Positions 31,901 through 46,900 of a stretch of 49,379 bases of DNA are shown piece by piece. The notes under the pieces are model-generated. The model saw only the letters and a program-made list of their open reading frames with translations. It was not told the DNA's origin and searched no databases. The DNA lies in contig CAMBQP010000011.1 in the NCBI GenBank assembly GCA_945869955.1, positions 1 to 49,379 of the forward strand. The letters are read 5' to 3'. Position numbers and translations under genes: made by a program. This DNA is from Schlesneria paludicola DSM 18645 (lineage in GTDB: Bacteria; Planctomycetota; Planctomycetia; Planctomycetales; Planctomycetaceae). Each line of letters opens with the position of its first letter. Positions within the stretch are counted from its first letter, which is position 1.

Positions 31901-34900
31901 TCAACGTGACGGGATCAGGCAACGTCGCCGTCAACGGAGAAAGTCAAGCGACCATTAACGCGTACGCCGGAGGTGTCGCCATCGCCGGTTCAACGTCGCT
32001 GAACCCTGCGGGAGTCGCCGTGAGTGTTGGGGCCGCTGCAGCCGTCAACACCGTTTCGCTGACGACCGAGTCCGCAGTTACCAATGCGTCGACGATCAAC
32101 TTTCCCACCATCGCCAGCACCTCCAGTTCATCGAACCCCAATCCAGGTAACTTGTCCGTCTCCGCAACCGATAATGCGGCCATCGAGGCCATCGCGTTTG
32201 GGGTGGCAGGAAGCTTTTCTTCGACAGGCATTTTGAGTATCGGTGGGGCGGGTTCTGCAGCGGTCAATACGATCAACTCCAGCCCTTCGGCATTCATCAA
32301 TGCCGGCAGCACGGTCAGCAACGCCACAGGAGTCAGTCTGACCGCTGCAGAGAGCTCCTCGATCATCGCGGGAACCGGTGCCTTGGCAGCAGGAATCGGT
32401 GTTGCATCGGCAGTGAGTGTTTCCGTAGCCGTCTCATTCAGCCTCAACACGGTCGAGGGAACTGTTCAGGCGGAAATTGATAACGCCACTGTCTCGAGCA
32501 GCGGATTGATTACGATCTCTGCGGGACTAACCCCCTATTCCGGTGGTGATCAATATCAGAATGGTCGTAACATCTACGCGGTCGCCGTTGCAGGTTCAGG
32601 TTCTTATGCGGGAGGTAGTGAGGGGGCAATCGGCATCGCGGGTGCCGGCGCTGGAACAGGAAACACGGTCAATTTTACGGTCGAGGCGGAAGTCTTGGGA
32701 ACCTCCTCGGTCACATCGAGCGGACTTACCATTTCCGCGACCGACAATTCCAGCATCTACTCGAACGCAGGCGGAATTGGACTTGCCGTCGCGACTTCGG
32801 GAACCGGTGGAGCGGGCATTGCCGTCGGAGCTGCCTCGGGTACGAACACCATTACCAACACCGTTGCAGCCTTGGTCCTGAACTCAACGATTACCACCAC
32901 ACATGCGTTCAGCCTGCAGGCAACGTCCACGGCAGACATCACTTCGATTTCCTGGGGTGTCGCGATCACCGCTACCGCAGGTTCGGGAGCAATCAGTGCT
33001 TCGGGGTCGGGAGCAGGAGCGTACAATGTGATCACAAATACTATTCAAGCGGGGATCGCCGGGGGAACCATCACGGCGGGAACCTTGCCAACAGACAACA
33101 TGTCGATCTCGGCCACCGATCAATCCCAAATTGCCTGTAATGCCGGTGCAGGGTCACTCAGTATTTCTGGTGGAGAGGGTTCGCTCAGCCTGGCCCCTGG
33201 CGCGGTCGTCGCCACCAACACCGTGGGGAACACGATCGGGGCTTACATCGGTGTGTTACCTTCGACGACATCCCCCACCACTTCGGTCACGACTTCGGTC
33301 ATTGTGGCGGGGCCGCTGGCGATCACCGCAGCCTCGCAAGCGGAAGTCACTTCCACTGCGGTGGCAGTTGCGGTCAGCGCTTCATTCAGTATCGCCGGCG
33401 TTGCATTTGCAGGATCAGGAGCGACCGTCACCACGACACTGAATGGGAAAGTTCAGGCGGGGATCCTGACCGGTGCCAGTGTCACCTCAAACCTGTCCAG
33501 TTCAGGCTCGGTGAGCGGAGTCCTGGTGAGCGCAACAGATGCTCCAACAGTGAGCTCAAGCGTCGGAAGTAGTGCCATTTCCGTTGGATTGATCGGCGCA
33601 TCGATCGGTGTCTCGCTGGCACAGATCACAGACAACGATTCCGTCACGGCCGTGATCGAGGGAAATGTGACCACTCGCGGCACCCCCATCCAGGTAATAA
33701 CCACTGGCCAAGCCTCGTTGACAGACCTGGCCGTCGCCACCGCAGCCAGCGTGAGCGCGAATGTGGCCGCGGCGGGGGGTAACGCACAAATTACTAACAA
33801 CGCCACATATCAATCCGTGGTGGCACAGACGGCGCTGATCAACACGGGAACGAATAGCAACGGAATGTACGGAGACTTAAGCGTGATCGCCACCAGCACG
33901 GACAGCCTGAATGCACAGGTGGATGGAGGTGTCGCTGCAGTCGGTTCGATCGGTGCGTTTCTGGCTAGCGCCTCTTCGGGCGGAACGACCTCGGCGAGCG
34001 TCTCTCCTTCCAGTACCATCATCGTCGGCAATCTGCTCATCACCGCCACGACAAACCAGACCGTGGCCACTAGTGGCGACTCGGTGACCGTCGGCCTGTT
34101 GACAGGTGTCGGAGTCACACTGACTAGCTCAGCGACGGAGACCGTTTCGGCGGTGCTGGGAGTGGCAACCGCGACCAGTCCCGCCAACGTTTATGCGTAC
34201 GGTAACACCACCGTTCAGTCGATATCCAACAATACCGTGACCGCGAATAATGGGATCTCTTCATCGGATCCGAACATCAGTATTTCCGCAGTGGGAGCCG
34301 GAATTTACCAGACCACCGTCACGGCGAGCCCCACCGTCACGGCCACCGTGCAGAACGTCAATCTGACTCTTCCTGGCGCATTCACGGTCAATGCAACATC
34401 GACAAACACAGCGAGTGCGCAAACCGCATCGGGATCCGGAGCAATCGTCGGTGGTACTGCCGCAGTCTCCACGACGATCAATTCCCCCACATTAACCGTG
34501 ACAGTTTCAGGCGGAACCATCCAGGCCAACACCATCACGATCAGTGGCCAAAACACCAGCAATTACATTTGCGTCGCCGATTCCACGAATGCCTCCGTGG
34601 TTGGGGGGAGTGGTGCTGACGCGGAAAACAGCGGCACTGCGGCTATCAACGTCGTGATTGGTGCATCGACCACATTGGTCGGCAATCAATCGGTCACCAT
34701 CACCGCGAACAACTCGTTCGTCAATACAACGAATGGGCTGATGATCAAATCGGGCGCCGGTGGGGTGATCAATGGTAACGCCACTCAAATTAATACGACG
34801 TTAACGGGAACTGCAACCGTCACGATTGGCAACAATGTCAGTATTACCGCAAATCTGAGCGGTGGTATTCTGATCTATGCACTGGGAAACTCGAATCAAA

Positions 34901-37900
34901 CCGAACAGGCAGCACTATCAACCGGCGGAGCCATTGAAGGTGCGGATAACGTGATCAATACCACGGTAACGCTCAACCCCAGTGTCACCGTCGGTACCAA
35001 CGCCAGTTTAGCGGCTCCGAACGGTTCCATCGGTATCGGCACCGCCGTCCTCGCATCGGTCACAGACCAAGCGGCCACTCATCTTTACGGACTAGCCGGC
35101 GGCGGTGGAGCCCATTCCAATGCCACGGTCAATAATACCCAATTCGTGGTGATCGGATCGGGATCGAATCTCTCTGCGGCAAACAACATCTATCTTGAAG
35201 CGGGGACCGCTTCTCTGGCAGCCTTACAAACCCTGATCACGGTCAACGCACTGGCAACGTCAAAGTGCGACGGAGTGGTGACAATTCCTGCGGGAAGTGC
35301 CATCGCAACGATCAATACCACCTCGTACGTCACCGTGGCCTCAGGAGCCAACGTGATTGCCGATCAAGATGTGTTCCTCAATTCGTCTCTGAGCAATAAG
35401 AAGAATCTCATCGCCTACGGCCATTATGATTTAACCTACAAATTTCTCGGAATCGGGTTCCTAAGCCATCACGACGACGGTGGCAGTGGGATCAGCAATC
35501 CGTCAAGTACGATGACTCTCAATGGAAACATCGTCGCCGGCGCTTCCAACAAACTGAACATCTCGATTGCTGATAGTAGCTCAGGTGTAAATTTAACAGT
35601 CAATAACCAATCAATCACCCCAACAACTAATTCCGGGACTGCGGGCACGCCGACATTAATCACGCAGAATTCGAGCGCAACCTCACCGTTCAATTCGTTC
35701 TACGCGGCCTATAATGCCAGCTTACTACCAACATCACTCACCACTTCACTCGACGCCGCAGCGCTGTCCATCGTGACCCCCACGATCAGCAGCACCGGTG
35801 TTCCCGCGATTCAATTGACCAATCTGTCTGCCACAGGGGGAGGGGTGGTCGTGAATTCGGCGACCGTCACCGGAAAAGGGACGATCTCCGCATTCATTCC
35901 GACCATTTCGATTACGAACACAAGTGCTTACTATCTGATCCTTGATGGAATCGGCGTTCCGACCGATGTGATCATGGGTCAAGTGGACTTCCAGGGTGGA
36001 GCCTCGTCAAAACAGGCCCAGTTAACACTGAATACGAATACGGGTGTCGCCAGCGTCAGCGTCACCTTGAACGCTGCTGGTCCCGTTGGAACTCCCGGCA
36101 ACGGAACTTCAGGCCCCGCAGTCTTCGTCACCGGCGCAATCAACAATACCAGCGGCAGCGTTTCGATTACAAACGACTACGGATCATTAGTACAAACGGC
36201 ACCGATTAATTCCCAATCGTACACCGCCTACACACCCAACGGACCGTACGTCGTCAGCACCAGTGGTTACTATGGAGTCGGGGGTAATATCGCGGATAGC
36301 TGGCAGGCGCAATCGGTAAGCAATTCTTCCTGGACATCCCCGACAAATGTGAGCAGTACTTCGTCTCTCTCCGTACCGGTCCTCGGTTCATTTTTCTATC
36401 CAGGACAGACCTCCACAGGTTTCAACGCCAACTTGGCCGTGACAACAGCAATTAATTCATGGTTTAATCCCAATTCGACCGCGCAATCGGCAACCACATT
36501 CAGTAAACTCGTCGAAGGGACATCGACTAACACGGCAAACACTCAAGGGACCTCGTGGATCTTCTTCGGCGATCCAAATCCTTACGCCGGTGGTGTTATC
36601 AATGACGATACCACGACCGATGCAACGTCGCTCACAAATTCCGGCAGTAATAACGCCTTTACCGGCAGTAACCTGTACTACACGATTGGATCTGGATCCG
36701 GAGGAGGAGGGAACCTCCCCCTGATTTTGCCGAACCTGCCAATTCGTGCCAATGGCTCTTCCAACTCGGTGTCGATTCCCTCACCAAGCGGGATTACTGC
36801 CTCAACAATCATCATTAATTCCACCATTATCGACTTGAACTCCGCCATTACCGCAGGAACTTTGGGAAACCTGACTCTGACACTCGGTTCGTCACTCAGT
36901 TCCGCATTGACGACATTTCAAAGCCAATATAACAGTGGTGCGCAAACCAACCCGATCTACACCATTCCCAGCTCGTACTTAACCACGTCAGTCACTGGAA
37001 CGTCGGGTGAGTTAGGTTCTTCCGGAACAACTTCCCCATGGCTGATTTCACCATCAGTTACGGCCACATACAGCGCAGTAACACAACAGATTACCGTTGA
37101 CCAGATCTCACTGGGTACGAGTACCGTCAACGTCTCATTAACCGGGCAGATCATGTCCTCGCTTGCCGGATCTTCGATCGTGATGCAGGGGGGGGCAGGA
37201 ATCAGCAATATCCAGAACAATACGGGCATTCCCGTGATTTTGAACGGAATCACCACTGGATCCGCGCAGGTCAAGGGGTCCGTTGTCATCAATGACTACT
37301 TTTCCAATCAGCAAACACAATACGTTTACCAGCCTGGCCAGGCCATCCAGGTCTACACGGGGCGGATCAACGCGAACCTGCTCGCACCTGGCATTGCCAG
37401 CAATGTGACCTCGTTAACGGGTACGACTGCCACATACCAACCGGTGAGCGGCCTACGTTTCAATTGGACCGACACCGCGACGCTGACAAGACCTGCCGTG
37501 GTGACGCCACTCCCCTCCAGCAGCAACCCACCCAACTGGAGTTTCGGGAATTCGAATTCCCCTTACACCACAACCGCGACATCGCTGTCGGTTCCGGCAA
37601 ATTCGTTGAGTCTTCCCTTTTTCCAGGAAAACGTATCGGCATACCTCAACGGTTCAACGACGAACCCTCAACTGGGTGGCGACGGTTCGAATTTCGGTTA
37701 TGACGGCACTTATGGTACTTCGACCAGTACCGTGAACGCACCCGGCGTCCCTCAGATTAACAACAGCGTTGCCTTTGCGATCGACCTCTACACCGAAAGC
37801 CAAACACGCTTTTCCTCCAGCGGAATGGGTAACTCAAGTGTTTCGCCCTGGAACAGCACCGCACCAGTGAATCTCGGATCAGGCAACCCGATCAACGTCA

Positions 37901-40900
37901 CCTTGTATTACAGCCCCATTTTTCAAAACGTCACCCAAACCCTCACCGATACGGTCACGAATAGCACCTACACAACAATTATCTCCAATGTCAATTTGGC
38001 CAGCCAACTACACAACACTACGGCGATCATGGGCTTTACGGGCGGTACGGGAGGGCTTTCATCGACTCAGCAAATTTCGAACTTCTCATTTAACAGCGAC
38101 AGCACCATTTCGCCACTCAACTTTAACTCTTCGGACATTACAACCAATTCGAATGGTGCGTTTACACCACCCTTTTCGAACGATGTATTGACGATCACAA
38201 AATCGGGGATTAATAACACGGCCAATGCCGTCTGGTTTAACAATCCTGCACCGATTAACGAGCCGTTTACGGTTTCCTACACGTACCAGGCCAGCGGCAG
38301 CGGAACGCTCGCCGACGGTATCGCGTTCGTCATGCAGAACGCATCCCAAAGCATTCCGACCACGTACAGTTATTCAACCACCAATAATTTTGGCATGGGG
38401 ACAAATACGACCCAAAATTATATTTATCCCAACAACATCACCATGAATGTGATGAGTTCGATCAGGGCAGATTATCCGGTCAGCGTCAGCTTCGCCAATA
38501 TGTCCAACGGAAGTCTCTCGATCTCGTCTGACACCGGTATCACCTTCGCCGGCCCGGTATTGCTTTCCTGCCCGTTGACCGTGACGGCGAACGGCACCAT
38601 CGAGCAAACAGCCGGAACAATTACGGCTTCGCAACTCAATCTCACCTCGACGGCCGGTTCGCTGGGATCCGCCGATCAGCCTCTCGCCGTGAACACCACG
38701 AATCAGGGTACTGTGACGGCAGCGGGGTCCGCAGGGGTCTATCTCGCTTCAACCGGTAACTTAAATGTCAATTCGATCTCGACGCAAGGCGAGTCGAATT
38801 TGCAGAGTATCTCCGGATTTGGAGTTTCGGGTTCAGGCTGGACGACAGCCGCAACCAAGGGGACCCTGGCGCCATCGGTAACAGCCAATACACTCACCTT
38901 GACACAAACGGGTTCAAGCAACGCCGCCGATGCCATCTGGTTTAATACTCCCGTCTCAACGGCGACCCCTTTTACCGTCTCCTATCGCTATAACGGTTCG
39001 GTCGGCGGAGGAAATGGGGCGGCATTCGTCATCCAGGGTGCCGGAACCACAGCACTCGGCTCAAATGGGGCCGGTTTGGGATACGCAGGGATTACGCCAA
39101 GCGTAGCGTATGAAATGAATCTTACCAATAACGGTGGATTCGCAGTGATCACGAATGGGGCAGCGAACTCAAATTTCACGAGTACCCTCCCCGTCAGCTT
39201 TGCCTCGGGCGATCCCATCAACGTCACGCTGACGTATAATCCCTACCAACAGACACTCACGCAGACACTTTCGGATCCGGTGACGGGATTGACCTTTTCT
39301 TCCGTGAATTCCGGAGTCAATCTGGCTCAGATTGGTGCAAACGCTTACCTCGGTTTTACAGCCAGTACCGGGTCCACGGCTTCCACATCTCCACAGACCA
39401 TTTCCAATTTTCTGTTTCAACAAATTCAAGCGATCTCGTTTGGCGGTTCTGGAACCGGCTGGCGTACCGTAACGGCTCCAACCCCAACACAGATCTCGGG
39501 ATTTGGAGGTTCAGGTGCCGGCTGGACAGCCGGCGTCAACACGCAATCGGGCAATAAACAGGTTAATCCAAGCGTTACTAATAACACGTTGACACTGACG
39601 CAATCGGGGAGCAACCCCTCCGCGAGTGCACTTTGGTACAACACTCCGATTCCGACCAACCAGCCCTTCTCGGTCAATTACACATACAACGGGACCGCCA
39701 GCGGTGCAGACGGGGTCGCGTTTGTGATCCAGAATAGCGCCAGTGGCACGTCGGCAATTGGCGGAACCGGTTATAATCAGGGTTATAGCGGCATCTCCAA
39801 TAGCTTGGCATTCGGCATGGAAATCTACCAAAACCAGGGCTGCATGGTCGGTCAGAATGGAACATTTGGATCTTACGCCAGCACATCCCCAGTCACTCTT
39901 TCGTCGGGCCATTCAATCGATGTGACGCTTTCCTATAGTCCCGCGACACAGATCTTGACGCAAACACTGGTCGACACCGTGACAAACCAGACTTTTACCC
40001 GGCAGACCACAGGCATCAATCTGGCATCGATTGCGAACGGAACCACAGCGTATCTCGGATTCACCGGGGCAACAGGTGGTATCAGCGCCACACAAACCGT
40101 CTCGAATTTCTCTGCAACGTTCGGCAATGTCCCCGCCATTCAAAACAACCAGCTACCACTCACCGTAAGTTACACCGGGAATTCCGCGAATGCAGCCTGG
40201 TATCTGGCTCCGTTGTCTGTTGTGACACCATTCCAGGTCGACTTTACCTACACAGGACAGGCCAATGGAGCTGACGGCGTCGCCTTTGTCATGCAGAACG
40301 ACCCGAATGGGACAAGTGCCATCGGGAGCGTCGGTAGTGGACTGGGCTATGCGGGGATTCAAAACAGTCTGGCGCTGGAACTCAACATTGACAACCAGAG
40401 TGGTACGAACCTGGCTGCCAACGGAGCCACAGGAACCTACAATTCAACGGGTGCGGTCAATCTGCAGTCTGGCCACCCGATTGCCGTGAGCCTGACCTAT
40501 AATCCCGTCCAGCAGACCATGGCACAACAATTAACCGATACGATCACCGGTGCGACCTTCTCAACGGTTTATTCGAACGTCAATATTTCGCAGACCGTCG
40601 GTGCTTCAACCGCGTGGTTTGGCTTTACCGGAGCGGATGGAGCGATTAGCTCTAATCAAACGATCTCAAACTTTTCGCTACTGGAACTCGGGGGAACGTC
40701 ACAAATCCAACTCACTGCGGGAGGTTCGATTCTCGCAGCGTCCAGCAGTTCCACAATCACAGGCAATCAAGTGACACTGATCGCGGGTGACGGGACCGAA
40801 CAGGGGAGCATCGGGAGTCCGCAGGCTCCCATTTCTCTCATCGTGAATGCACTCACGTTGCCGGGCGGCGCGACCTCGATCGGTATTGTGAATGCGAGTG

Positions 40901-43900
40901 CCCCTGGAAATATCTGGCTGACCGTACCGACGGGAAACCTCCCCGTAGGTCTGATTGACTCCGATTTTGGCAACGTCACGCTCAACGTTTCCAATGGCAG
41001 TATTCTCACCGCGAATAATCAAACCGCACTGAATATCCCTCAAAACACCCTCAGTTACGCTCAGCTTCAGGCAATGGAAACCGCCGTCCAAACCGTGGAG
41101 CAGAACAGTGTTAAAAACACGATCAATTCGTTTGAGGCGACAATGGACCAATATTATTCCCAGTATTGGCAACTCATGAACAATGGAGCGGTCAATTCCT
41201 CGGTGTACACTGTCAACCCGAGTTCTATTCCCGTTTTCACACCAATTACCCTGCTTGCACTGGGACTGCCCGCAGGAACGGCGGTCACCTCTGCGCAAGT
41301 CGCAGCGGTAACGGCCGCCATGTACCAGCAGTGTGTGAGTGCATTCAGTAATCCGTTGGTGTTTGGAACCACCTGGCAAACGCAATCTCAATTCGTCACC
41401 TACGACCCCAGCTACACGTTCACACCCACGAACACCCAGATCGCCCAACTCTCATACAACGCCTATTCCGCAACTCAAGCCGTTGCCACGCTCGAGCTCG
41501 AACCGTTAACTTCACCCAATACGACATCCATCGTTCCTCCCGCCGTCCCGAATATCATTGCCCAGAATGTGCTATTGAATGCGACCGGAAGCATCGGTCT
41601 TGTGGCACAACCAACCGTCATCACGGTGCAAGACATTCAAGGCGGATCTTTAACCAGGACCCAGCAATCGAATCTGGCCATGGCAACGGCATCGGGAGGC
41701 CCGCTGCAGATGGTCGGCATCAATGCCTCTGGCCAACAGGTGACCTACACCTACCCCAATACACCATCGGGGGTGACACCGATTGGAATTCGAACCAATC
41801 TGGATGTCCCCGTGTATGTGAACGTCGCACAAGACGGAGCGCTGTCAGCCATCGCACCGACCGCGATTGCCTTGACGCAAACCACCGGTAACCTGGTTGT
41901 GGCTGCGGCGGTCAGCTCGGGACCGGTCAATATCACCGCTCCGGGATCACTCAACACCAATAACGTCTTCAATCCGAATAATACCGGCAGCCAAACCATC
42001 ATCGGTTTCGGAAATTCGGGGACGGGTTGGACCACCTCTGGCAGCAACAATTCCAGCACCACCATTTCCAATAATGTGTTGACCTTCGCCCCCTCAGCGA
42101 ACAATAGCACACCTAACATGGCTTCGTACAATACTCCGGTCTCTGTCACCCAACCGCTACAGATCTCCTTCACGTATACCGCCCCCTCGGGAACCTCGTC
42201 CGTAAACTCAATCACGACGAACCCACAAGGGATCGGGTTTGTGATCCAAAACAGCGCGAACGGAGCTCTGTCGAGTGGCGCAGCAGGTTTTGGCCCCGGC
42301 AATCAGAATGCCACGGGGAGCGCAGCATTCGTGCTTCAGCAATATCCCAACAGCGGTTGGTTACTCACCCAAAACGGTACGCCAGGTGCTCTTACAGGGA
42401 CCGGGGGAGTGAACTTAACTTCGGGAGATCCCATCCAAGTCCTCTTCAGTTACGATCCGATCAATCTGACGCTGACAATCCATTTGACGGATTCCTGGAC
42501 GGGAGCGACTTATCAGCAGACGATGACGAACGTCAATCTGGAAAACATCATTAGCGGTGCCACCGGGAGTACCACCGGGAGTACCACCGGAAGTACGACG
42601 GCCACCATCGGTTTTGTCGGTAACAGTCAGCAAACTCAACAAATTTCCAATTTCGTTTGCCAAACATTTTCAACCCCCGTGACCAGCGTGACGGGATTTG
42701 GAACTGCGGGGAGCGGTTGGACGATTGCAGGAAACAGCAATGCCAGCCCGACAATCACCAATAATGTTTTGACACTCACTTCCGGGACCAAAAATACGGC
42801 TAACGCGGCGTGGTATAATGCTCCTATCCCCGTAACTCAACCATTAGTGGTCTCTTACAACTACACGGTCCCCTCGGGCTCCATTCCGGTGAACTCGATC
42901 ACCGGGTTCGGGAGTAACGGCACGGGATGGAAAGCGGCCGGAAACGGTCCCTCCACCATGGTCACGAATAATGTCTTAACGTTAACAACTACGGGCATCG
43001 GAAATACGGCAGACGCACTCTGGTATCAGACTCCGGTCTCAGTGACAAACGGATTTCAGGCATCGTTCACGTATACGGTTCCGAATTCCGGTGCCGACGG
43101 TGTGGCATTCGTGCTGCAAAACAGTAGCAGCGGAGTGAACGCTGTTGGAGGGATCGGTTCTGGCGTGGGGTACTCGGGAATCCAAAACAGCTTTGCCTTC
43201 GTGCTGGATCAGTATACGCAAAGCCAATTGGCATTCGGCCAGAATGGGTCGATTGGCTCTTGGACCAACACGGCACCCGTGAGCCTGCTTGCCGGGGACC
43301 CCATCAACGTTCAAGTGACTTATAACCCCACCAATCAAACCGTGTTTATCAATCTTTCTGATCTCAGGACCGGGGCCTCGTTCAGTCAAACGAAAACGGG
43401 CGTGAATCTGGCGACTCTGATTGGTAGCAGTTCCGCCATACTCGGCTTCACGGGTGGTGACGGCGGCCTGACATCGACTCAACAGATTTCGAACTTCTCA
43501 TTTAATTCGCTCGCCCAGACGACGGTTTCCGGATTTGGCAGCAACGGCACGGGGTGGACGGTTGCCGACAATACAATCTACACGCCAGTGATTGCGAACA
43601 ACGTCTTAACACTGACCAGTGCTGGAATGGAATCGTCCGCAGCCGCACTCTGGTCCAACACCCCGGTTTCGGTTTCGGATGGGCTGCAGATTTCGTATAC
43701 GTATCAGTCAACGGGAAGCGGGACATTAGCGGATGGCGTTGCCTTCGTGCTGCAAAACAGCGCCAGCGGGGTCAAAGCGGTTGGAACCGCAGGTTCTAAT
43801 GAAGGGTATTCCGGGATCAACAATAGCGTTGCGTTTGTGCTGGATCAGTATACGGAAAGTCAATGGGCCATTGGCCAGGCGGGAACGATCGGCCCCCGGC

Positions 43901-46900
43901 AAAGCACTGCCCCCGTAAACTTGTCTTCCGGCAACCCCATCAATGTCGTTTTATCCTACAATTCCATCAATCAGACGTTGATCATCAATCTGACCGACAC
44001 CAAAACCAATGCCACCTACAGCCACATCACAGAAGGAGTCAATCTCGCAGGCTTAATCGGTAGCGGCACCGCCACGATGGGCTTTACCGGTGGCACCGGA
44101 GCCTTTACATCCACACAGCAAATTTCCAACTTCTCGTTGACCCAAACGAACACCTTGAATAATGCGGCAGGGGTTGCATTCGTCATGCAGAGTCGTTCTG
44201 CCGTTGCGAACGGATTAGGAGCCACAAACTGGGGGACCGACTACAGTGGCGTCGATCGCAACGTGGCATTTGTGCTGGACCTCATCAGCCCGACGGGGAG
44301 CCTCAATCAATTGGCCTTGGAACAAAATGGGGCTGTGGGGAGCTACACAAATGTCTCGCCAGTCCAATTGGCATCCGGCCATACGATTAATGTCACACTG
44401 ACCTATAACCCTGTGACGCAAACCTTGATCGAGACTCTGAAGGATACGACAACGGGTGCTTCCTACAGTCAGACTACAAACGGATTTAATCTGGCCAGTT
44501 TGATCGGCAGTAGCAGTGCGATTGTCGGCTTTACCGGAGGCAACAACGCGATTGCTCCGCAGCAACAAATCTCCAATTTTTCAGTCCAGATCAGTCCTGC
44601 TGTACACGCGGCCAGTGGATTCGGTGGATCTGGTATCGGTTGGACCACACAAAGTGCTGGGGCGTTCTCACCCGCCATCTCGAATAATGTGCTGACGCTG
44701 ACGAAGTCAGGAATTCAAAGCACGGCCAGCGCCGCCTGGCTCAACACACCGGTTGCAGTTTCCGCTCCCTTTACAGCCTCGTTCACCTACAAGATGTCAG
44801 CAACAAGCGGAACACTGGCAGGTGGTGTCGCGTTTGTGCTGCAAAACACCCCGAGCGGAACAAGCGCCCTAGGCTCCGCTCGCGATGGTGACGGGTACAC
44901 TGGTATCACAAACAGCGGAGCGTTTGTGCTGGACCTCTACCCTCAAAGCGAATGGGCGATTGGCAAGAATGGTGTCATCGGCAGTTGGACACCAACCCCC
45001 TCGACAGTGAACCTAACCAGTGGCCACCCCATCAACGTCACGCTGGCGTATAACCCGGTGAATCAAACCCTGACCGAAACGCTGACCGATACGGTGACAG
45101 GCCAGCAGTACACCAATGTCTCGACCGGAATCAATTTCGCTCAACTCGTTGGAGCCAGCACCGCCTATCTTGGGTTTACGGGTGGTGATGGAGGTTACAC
45201 GTCCACCCAACAGATCTCGAATTTCTCGTTTTCAACCGGCGGACTCATTGGCAGTTCGATGAATCTGGTCGCCGGTGGATCGCTGGGTGAAAACCAATCA
45301 TCCCTTCTGAATATCCAGGCCTCGGGGACTGTTGATCTTTACAGCACGTCAGATATCTGGCTGCAACAATCCACCGGGAATTTGAATCTGGGTCAGGTCA
45401 CCGCCTCGGGAAGTGTCAATTTGACCGCAGCCGGAGCGATTACCGAAAGTTCCCAAAACGGACAAGGTTCCATCTCGGGATTCGGAGGAACCGGATCGGG
45501 CTGGGTGACGAATGGAAATGCCGTACCGACGAACAGCGCGAATTACGGCGCAGACACACTGACGCTGGTGAATGGAGCAAATCAAACCTCGTCCGCCTGG
45601 TATCCCACCTCGGTGGTTGTTGCCAACAGCTTCACCATGGGCTTTGTGTATACGCCGAGTGGCACAGGGACGGGAATGACGTTTACGTTGCAAAACGATT
45701 CTCGGGGAACCTCGGCGCTGGGGGGGCCAGGATCAAGCCTGGGCTACGGCGGAACCAATTCTCCAATTCAACCGATTCAAAAGAGCCTCGCCTTCCAGAT
45801 CAATTTGGGAGCAAACAGTTCCGTCCAAACAGGGATTGCCATGGGCTACAACGGTGGGATGGCGAATCTGCAAAGTCAGGCGGGCGTCGCCACCAATCCG
45901 GCGAATCCGACGGATCCCATCCAGGTCTTGCTCACCTTCTCGGTCACGACAAACACCATGGCCTACGTATTAGTGGATACAGTCACGCAGGCGACACTCG
46001 CCACAGGGACCGTAGCCAACTGCGATCTGGCGAATTATCTGGGGAATGGCACGCAGGGATGTGCGACGGCCTATATGGGCTTCACCGGTTCCAGTTCCAG
46101 TCAGTCGACAGGTTCGCTGTCGGTTTCCAACTTCTTCTTCGCCTATGGTGCCCCGGCGATTTCTGCAGCCAGCCTGATGCTCCAGGCAGGAACGACGATC
46201 GGGACATCGACATCACCCTTGACGATGAATACGCAGTCCGCCGGAGCGGTCAATCTGAACGCGACGGGAAACATTTATTTGGTCGAGATGGACGGAAATC
46301 TGAATCTGGGAAACATCACAACCTTAGGGACACTGACCGCTTCGGCTCCGTTAGGAGAGATTACGGGAACATCGACGAATTCCAGTTCCTCAACCGCTGC
46401 TGCCGCACCGGCACCCGCCGCGTCGCCGATGATGAGAAGCATGAGCTTCGCCATGCCGGAACCTGCGACTGGTCCTGTCGCCCCTGCCCCTGCCCCTACT
46501 CCTACCCCGGCCCCGGCCCTCACGACGTCACCGATTCAAGTCGGTGCGTTAAAACTTTATGCCCGTGATGGAATCGGTAGTCTCAGCCAGCCACTCAACG
46601 TACAGGCCAAAGAACTGCAGGCGACTTCCATCGATGGCGATATTACCGCCAGCAATCGAGGACCGCTGGCAATCACCAGTTCCAGGGATCTGCAAGGGCT
46701 CTCGGCAGGGGGATCGATTCGAGTGACCAGTACCGGGCAAATCACTGTCAGCAGCCCGGTCAAAGCCGGAAGCGACGTAACACTGACGGTTCCCGATCAG
46801 GGACAAAGCGCCCAGAACCTGATTGTCACCGGAACCGGCATCGTCGCATCCAAAACAGGCTCGATCCGGCTCACCGCTGCAGACAACGTGCAACTCCTGG

